Source: Hoplostethus atlanticus (lineage: Eukaryota; Chordata; Actinopteri; Trachichthyiformes; Trachichthyidae). Taken from it: 64,000 nt of DNA. The stretch spans positions 1,178,001 through 1,242,000 of the forward strand of contig JAXDDX010000062.1 of assembly GCA_034670405.1 (NCBI GenBank), read 5' to 3'. Made by a program: the position numbers and the translations under genes. Below the pieces are notes generated by a model. The model saw only the letters and a program-made list of their open reading frames with translations, made no database searches and was not told where the DNA came from. Every line of letters starts with the position of its first letter. The first letter of the stretch is position 1. Shown here in pieces: positions 57,932 through 64,000 of the stretch.

Positions 57932-58919
57932 CATCCAAGCAACCCATATACATGAGTCAGACCCACACATAGTCACTACCCATGTACCTGTCGATATAGC
58001 GTTTATGACGTTTAGGTTTATGAGTATCCAACACTCTTCTCTCACTTTCTGCTTCAAATCTCATGTCCTTCTTCATTCCTATACTTGTCTTTTCCTGTCT
58101 CTTTCTTTTGTCCGTCTGTCTCTTGCTACGCCCGTCGCCCCATCGGTGTCTCTCTCCCTGTCAGAGGGTAGCAGAGCTGTGCAGGGAGCGGGAGGCCCAG
58201 GCTGACTCAGCCACGGGGCCCCTGGGTGGTCACAGCGAGGAGCTACCCCAAGGCCTGGCACTCCAGCTGGCAGATAGCAGGGCCAAGCTACGGCGCCTCA
58301 AACAACAACTGTGAGTGTGTGTGTGTGAGACTGTGGGAGAATGCAAAAGGGCCATTAGAAAAGCTGTGTAGAAACGCAAATGATTTGAACTTCACTCCAA
58401 TCTACACCATGTAAATGTTGTTGTCGGCTAATTTATTTCAATATTTCTACCGACCAATCATATCACATTTCTCCCAGTATCAGATTTTTATGAAGAGGGT
58501 GCTGATTGCATGTCAGTAGTATCAGATATTGTGCTGACAGTTTGACAATATGGTGAAAGTAAAACGTGTTGCTATTAACAGTGTTTAGACGTGAGAGGAA
58601 TATTTTCTCACTCTATGTGTTGTTTTCCCAGGGAAGATAAAGGTGATCAGATCTTGGATTACAAGCAGGAAGTTCAAACCATGGAGGAACAGCTCAAGAA
58701 ACTTCAGAAAGAGGTTCACACACACCTACACACACACACATTTGTAGTACTATACTTATGAGGCTCTGACTACATTCATCCCCTCACCACTACATGGTTA
58801 ACCTTAACCCTTACCCTAACCTAATCCCTGTTGTAGCTTTAACCCTAATCCCAAATCCTCCCAAAAACTCTTTCTATCATTGTGAGGACATTTGATCTTC
58901 ACATATTTAGAGATACAAG

Positions 58920-58966
<47 letters not shown>

Positions 58967-59058
58967 ACACACACACACACACAGTCTGTATCAGACTTGG
59001 TCAACATTTGCTTTATTGTACAACCCACACTTGTTCATAGCCTTCTCTGACCTCATCC

Positions 59059-59092
<34 letters not shown>

Positions 59093-62000
59093 TTGCCTCC
59101 AGAACCGCTCTTTGCAGGGCGAGGTGCGGGGCATGCGCACGCTGCGGGACGAGCTGGACTGTGCCCGTGAGCGCGCAGGTCGGGCCGAGCAGCTCCAGAC
59201 TGAGCTTCAGAGCTGTAAACACAGACTGCGTAGCCTGGAGCTCACACGCACACAGCTCAAGGTACAGAACACACACACACACACACACACACATAACTTG
59301 CCAGGACAAAACAAGCAGCCCGTCAAAACTGAAAAGATGCGCTCAGATAGTTTTGTCAACTTCCAGTCAGTCTAGTCAAAAACTCCCATACAGTACAGTC
59401 AAACACCCAGCTATCAGAAATAGCTGACACTGAATAGAACACACACACACACACACACATGCACATACACACACAAACACACACGCACAAACAATTTACA
59501 AATCCTAGACCTCACATGAATGATGATGAATGATCCAAGACGGAAGGTTGCATCAAAATGATCCCATTTATAAAAGCACCTCTCTGCATATATATTGTTT
59601 TTTTAAAAAGAAGTACTACTTAATTTCAGAAGTCATATTCACTCACATGGCTGTGAGCATTTCAATCAAAAGTGAGTATGAACAACTCTAAAGCTCAAAG
59701 CCAGAGAATGAAGATTATATTGTGTGATGTCATCAGGATTTACAGCCTAGAGCTGCTCCATTGACAAAGAGCAGGAGGAAGGCTTTGGTTATTGGAGCTT
59801 TTACACCCAAATGAGATTTATTCTGTGGTAGTATAACTGGTCTGAAGCAGAAAATGTGCCCATATCCTTGTAAAATGCCTCAGAGTGTCCTCACTGTCAC
59901 CTTTTCCATCTCATGTGATTAATTCTCCCTTCGCTGTACATCCGTGTGACAACTCAGTTTAGTTTGCAGGATGAACGTGTCTCATATCTGGCTTTATGAA
60001 GTGGCAATAATGAATGTTCACAGCTACATAATGAACTGTCATAGAGAGAAGCATAAAGCAGGGAAGGCACTGCCAAATGTTTCAATTCAGAGGTCTCTTT
60101 TAAAGGACAAATCCACTCTATTGGTGATGGACCTGAATATTTCTATTTTGTATTTATTTTTATTTCCAGCTGTCTAAAACATCTTGATCCTTTAACTGTA
60201 TGTACCCTCTCTGTGTGCGGCGCCCCCTGCAGGAGCAGCAGCAACTGTGCGCGGCACTGCAGGAGACCAAAGCCCTCCTGGAGGAACAGCTGAGGGACGC
60301 ACGGGCGCGTTGCTCCGTCATTAAGGGAGCTGGAGAGGGACAATCTTCTGCTGCACCAGGGAATCATAGACCTGGAAGCGGTGCGTGGAGGAGTGTGTGC
60401 ATGTGTGCGTGTATGCTTGTGTGTTCGTGCATGTGTTTGTCTAAATGTGTGTGTGTGTTGCTGGTTGTGTGCGTGTGTGTGTGTTACCATTGACTATGTC
60501 AGGAAAAATCCATTCTCATTGCATACTGTGTAATAAATACCCACCTTGCACCAAATCCATGAATTGAGTATTCAACAGAATGCTTGTGGTTGCACATGTA
60601 TGTTGTGTGTCATATGAGTTGCACTGCATCTAAAATATAATCTGTGCATGTGTGTGTGTGCCATGAAATATGTATTGTTAGTGATAAGTCATTTGTATGT
60701 GTGTGTGTGTATGTGTGTGTGTAGGAGCGGGATACAGAGAGGCAGAGGGTTGATGAGTTGCTGGAAATGAACATGAGCCTGGAGGCGGACCTGAGGCACA
60801 GCAGCGCTCCCGCACCAGTCGCTATGGTTCACCACCGCTTCCACCAATCGGAGCTGGAGTCCGACGAGGAGCTGAGCGAAATGATTGGTCAGCGCACCTG
60901 CCTGTCTGCTCCTCGTCATTTAAGACACTTCAATTAACTGATAAGGGAAAATATGTTTGAAGTAATACCGCCCACTGGTTCTCAATCAGCAGTAATGGAG
61001 CTAATCTCTTCATCTCTCCATTTCTCTCTTCTTCCCCCTCTTTTCCTCCTCAAATCCCCTGCCGTGTTCTCTCCCTCCTCTCTTTTTTCTTCTCCCTCCC
61101 TTCCTCTTGCTCTTTGTCTCCTTCCTTCTGTCACTTTCTCCCCGTCCTCTCTCAGATCTGAAGCCGTTGAGTGTGGAGGTGGGCGAGGCATCGACACTGA
61201 GGCTGCTGGGAGCGGAGCAGGAGAACGCAGAGCTGAGGAGGCGCCTGGAGGAGCTGCAGACCCAGCGGGAGGTCAGGGCTCAGGGGTCAAAGGTCACGGC
61301 TCACAGAACCAATCCATAATAGCCTATCGCACAGGTTGAAGGCTGAAGGTCAAGGGGGGTCGTCAGAATTAGAACAGACTGACGCAGACATAAATGAAAG
61401 GGTACTGGAGGGATCAGTGATTGACTCAAAGAGGGGACTTGTTCAAGAGAGTCAACAGCCATTCTCAGCCTAGGAACTATTTGTGCTTTGGTCTGCAGTT
61501 TTGAAGTGCATGTCCAAGTCGATAATATGTAAAACTCAGCAATATAGAATTTTCTGCATCCCCCTGATGTATATTGTATTGTATATGATCACCAGTAGAT
61601 CGTGCAGGCTCACTATAATGTCCTGTAGACCGGGTAGATCTAGCTTGCATGCCCACCTGGCATCACCGAGTAAGACATCTAGCTCCTCGCTCCTGCTTAG
61701 GTAGACGTAAATGAAACAGCAAAGTATAAGGCAACAATGAGAGGGGCTAACCATCCATCACCTGTCGCTGCAGGCTGATCCGCCAGATGCAAAGGAAGAG
61801 CTAGCTTGCCTGGAGGTGGAGCATCAGAACACACTCAGGGAGGTGAGCTGTTGGTCAACTTACCCTTTAAGTGATGAGCGCATCGACACCAAAATCATCC
61901 GTAGATCACTGGCTGCAGTGCTCCATGCTAACACTTTAGCATCACTGTGTTGATCACTTGTTTTTTTCTCATCTTCTCAGTTTCAAAACGTGAAGAATGA

Positions 62001-63181
62001 AAACGCCACTTTGAAACAACGCCTAGAACTACTGATGACCAAACTGCAGCACATAGAAGAGGAGAGGAAGGAGGGAGGAGAGAAGGGAGCGGAGAGACAG
62101 GAGGAGAGGGGGGAGAGGGGAGTCCAGGGCTCTGAATCCTCCAGGGGAGAGGGTGAAGGGACGGTGAGGAGGATGGAGGAGAGGGAGAGAGGAGGAGAAA
62201 TCATCGGGACCCGGAGAGAAGCAGGAGTTGGCGAAGAAGGTCTCCACCTTGAAGGAGGAAAAGGAGAACTAAGTGATGAGGGGACCCACTCCAAAGAGAG
62301 GGGGGAGGCAGAGGGAGGGCAGAAAGAGAAAGACAGAGAGAAACAGGAAAAGGAAGGTAAGCTAAGGAAAGGAGAGGCTGTGGTATGTGACTCTAAAACA
62401 GAAAGCTTGGAGACCCAAAAACTCGCTGATACAAAGCAGACGGAAGGCAGAGAAGAGGATGCAGAGAGGAAAGCTATAGACCAGGACGAATGCTCCCAGT
62501 CTGGTCCCGACGTGGAGCTTCTGACCAACCGGCTCCAGGAGGCCCGGGAGGAGGCTGACAGACAGGCTGTGGCTGCCCAGGACCTGCGCTCCAAGCTGGG
62601 CGAGCAGAGCAGGAAAGCCTGGGAGGCTGAGCAGAGGCTGGTTCTCCAAGTGGCCGAGCTGCAGAGGCTGAAGAAGGCTGCCGAGAGTCTGGGAGAGGCC
62701 CGCAGGCAGATAGAGGTATGGTGGGAGGAGGATGGATGGATGGATGGTTGGTTGGAGGGATGGATGGATGAACTGTAATCATGTTGATTTTGGCACAATA
62801 TATTTACTCGGGTTTTCAGTGTTGGTGCAGGCCATCGCATCAACATCTATTCAACATCCAAATGCATGCTGGGTGTGTTCACTGCTCTGTGGTCGAACAG
62901 ATGGGTGCCTATATGGATGGCCGTATTTATAGATGGACAGCTGTGTGGCTGAAGGAATGGCCTACTGTTTCTCTCCCCGCGGATGCGTTAGGTTCTTCAG
63001 TCAGAGGGTCTGGCTGTGGAGGAGGAGCTGTGTCGCCTGCGGAGCCAGGCGGAGCTCCAGAGGATACAGACCATGGCCATCGCCACCCTGGAGGGAGAGA
63101 GGGCTGCACTGGAGAGAGACCGGGACAACCTCCGCAGCACGGTGGACGCCCTGCGCACCGCCCAGCGCAAGGTTGGAGAGT

Positions 63182-63215
<34 letters not shown>

Positions 63216-64000
63216 CAGAGAGAAAATAGTAGAGTCCAGGGGAGTAAAATAAACACTGAGTGACCAGAGGGCCCGTTTTCAACAGCCAATCATATTATTC
63301 TGTAATCGGTTTAAATAATTACTTGGTAAATCATTGCACAGCGGTTGGACCTATCAAATGAATTCCTTTCACCATCTCCAATATTTACAGCTGAAACCTA
63401 ATTCTGTTGTTGCTTGGAGAAATGACTTGACGGGAGGTGGATTTGACAGCCTGAAGTGTAATGGATGATTCAAGCAGTTTGAGACTGAAAAACGATATTT
63501 CTTTATACATCCAGTATTGAGCGAATGAAGTGGGATATTGACAGAGCAGACATACACACAGAGAGGAGAGATCACAGGTTACGTTTTTAGTACTTCAGCA
63601 GGTGATTTGGGGTCGGGGGGGTGGAGTGGATGGCATCGCCCTTATTCAGTGCAAGCACCTTGGGGCAACTCTGAGCCAAAGCATCTATTTACTAGCCAAA
63701 TATCACCCTTCAGTTCAGTCTCTCCAGTTCTTTTGTGATTATTGTGACCATAAACACTTGATTTTTATGGCAGCTTTTCTCAAAAAACTGTGATGCGGTT
63801 TGTTGAGTTTTATGTGTTATTTGCAGTAATATTGCAGGAATTGGGAAAAATTGCAAGTAAAGGAAAGTACTAAAGTAGCACTAAAGAGAAAATGAGATGA
63901 GAAAATGAGATTTATGACTACCTCCCATTAAGAAAGAGTCATGGGCTGTATGGATTCCAGTCTTTATTAAATATACCTTCAACTCAGCATCGGCACAGTG
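49950..64000 (+). CDS. ccdc88b: CCDC88B, Hook-domain coiled-coil protein (3' end outside window)
   Basis: CCDC88 proteins (Girdin, Daple, CCDC88B) link dynein/microtubules and signalling through an N-terminal Hook domain and a long coiled coil; CCDC88B acts in immune cells of mammals. Sixteen coding exons: 49950-50009, 51112-51260, 52112-52220, 55834-55903, 56104-56162, 56534-56617, 57552-57692, 58165-58310, 58632-58713, 59103-59261, 60233-60380, 60725-60887, 61156-61271, 61774-61842, 61981-62715 and 63001-63171, about 820 residues. The Hook domain includes LLLLLLGCAVQCENKE and QSLDIETQADIASCIQEV. The coil begins with LALQLADSRAKLRRLKQQL, nearer to CCDC88B than to Girdin/Daple, as synteny also suggests. 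Exon 11 has one extra base in the GGG at 60325-60327: removing it gives ELERDNLLLHQGIIDLEA and restores the phase to exon 12. Exon 15 is a long Glu/Arg/Gly-rich insert. The gene continues past the window. Confidence 0.9.
50560..50715. repeat. Probable SINE-like dispersed repeat in ccdc88b intron 1
   Basis: A segment reading ctcaagggcccttcagcagg, then a ggcttgaacc block, then ccactaggccaccctgcc. This B-box-like arrangement resembles tRNA-derived repeats common in fish genomes. Family not assigned. Confidence 0.45.
52221..53925 (+). other. ccdc88b intron 3, first part
   Basis: No exon-like sequence. It has a short G-rich run at about 52606-52622 and is otherwise unremarkable before the LINE fragment. 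Confidence 0.45.
53930..54870 (+). mobile_element. Degenerate non-LTR retrotransposon (LINE) reverse-transcriptase fragment
   Basis: Broken plus-strand frames show the order of landmarks of a LINE reverse transcriptase. There is a VVPDDRKHAKILPLYT-like finger motif near 54080. A FVHEHVNNRKLLYDFQSGL-like segment lies at about 54165-54225, and a TLAKVSGWLTDKKLS-like thumb segment at 54520-54565. Several frameshifts separate them and the catalytic FADD-type motif is not recognisable, so the copy is inactive. It lies in ccdc88b intron 3. Confidence 0.6.
54871..55833 (+). other. ccdc88b intron 3, last part
   Basis: AT-rich sequence up to the acceptor of exon 4 at 55834. No further feature recognised. 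Confidence 0.4.
56170..56239. repeat. (CA)n microsatellite after ccdc88b exon 5
   Basis: About 35 CA units beginning 7 bases after the exon 5 donor (exon ends 56162). Confidence 0.97.
56618..57551 (+). other. ccdc88b intron 6
   Basis: Contains several diverged copies of an acagcatgt(c/t)(t/g)-type phrase between about 57085 and 57180, a loose tandem repeat. Two similar ggatg-gatgcaccc(t/c)c blocks lie at about 57243 and 57406. No exon seen. Confidence 0.4.
57859..57930. repeat. (CA)n microsatellite in ccdc88b intron 7
   Basis: About 36 CA units, interrupting nothing recognisable. Confidence 0.97.
58921..58982. repeat. (CA)n microsatellite in ccdc88b intron 9
   Basis: About 30 CA units with one interruption, 120 bases before exon 10. 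Exon 10 itself is preceded by a GT run at about 59067-59091. Confidence 0.95.
59262..60232 (+). other. ccdc88b intron 10
   Basis: Starts with a CA run 7 bases after the donor (about 59269-59292), with another CA-rich patch at 59440-59490. Otherwise no feature recognised. Confidence 0.5.
61272..61773 (+). other. ccdc88b intron 13
   Basis: A 72-codon minus-strand open frame at 61536-61754 reads like protein over part of its length, but has no recognised family and no start context. It is most likely chance or an old repeat. Confidence 0.35.
62728..62771. repeat. (ATGG)n tetranucleotide repeat
   Basis: Imperfect GGAT/ATGG repeat just after the donor of ccdc88b exon 15. A few more diverged units recur near 62900-62935. 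Confidence 0.85.
63172..64000 (+). other. ccdc88b intron 16 (runs off window)
   Basis: Begins at the GTTGGA donor. A CA microsatellite occupies 63183-63214. No exon-like continuation of the coiled coil is found before 64000, so the next exon lies outside. Confidence 0.55.

Noticed and set aside
61536-61754. A 72-codon minus-strand open frame inside a ccdc88b intron
   Set aside because: No recognised family, no supporting signals; recorded only in the intron entry.

Overview
The window is vertebrate nuclear DNA, almost certainly from a ray-finned (teleost) fish. It has multi-exon genes with GT/AG introns, many long CA/GT microsatellites, degraded retroelements, and a set of genes whose human counterparts all lie on 11q12-q13 (INTS5, a PLAAT family member, SCYL1, MALAT1, ROM1, CCDC88B).

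Layout: (1) 1142-5248, minus: ints5, Integrator subunit 5, four coding exons with two single-base frame breaks. (2) 6591-7698, plus: a PLAAT/HRASLS-type phospholipase/acyltransferase, head-to-head with ints5. (3) 10683-19810, minus: scyl1, 18 coding exons, all in frame. (4) 21093-about 21850: remnant of an endogenous retrovirus (one LTR, polypurine tract, env tail), minus. (5) 23659 to about 29.4 kb, minus: the long noncoding RNA malat1. It is identified by its 3' module: a mascRNA tRNA-like RNA directly preceded by a triple-helix element made of two U-rich motifs, a 12-bp stem and a genomically encoded A-rich 3' end. (6) 32254-39096, plus: a gene I cannot name, encoding a His-rich, Ser/Pro-rich protein with a C-terminal coiled coil, with several frame breaks. 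(7) 43208-47528, plus: rom1, a photoreceptor disc-rim tetraspanin, with two introns more than the three-exon family structure. (8) 49950 to beyond 63171, plus: the first 16 coding exons of ccdc88b (Hook domain plus coiled coil), running off the window. It carries a degenerate LINE in its third intron and one frame break in exon 11.

The genes do not form a pathway; they are a conserved neighbourhood. malat1 lies directly upstream of scyl1 on the same strand, as in mammals. The best-supported unusual element is the malat1 3' end. Other points of interest are extra rom1 introns, a possible 6-nt micro-exon in scyl1, three perfect 21-22-bp foldback palindromes, and a set of frame breaks that are all of one extra base. 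The last point suggests consensus errors, although real lesions cannot be excluded. Exon coordinates were placed by hand from splice signals, reading frame and remembered family protein sequences; transcript ends are estimates.
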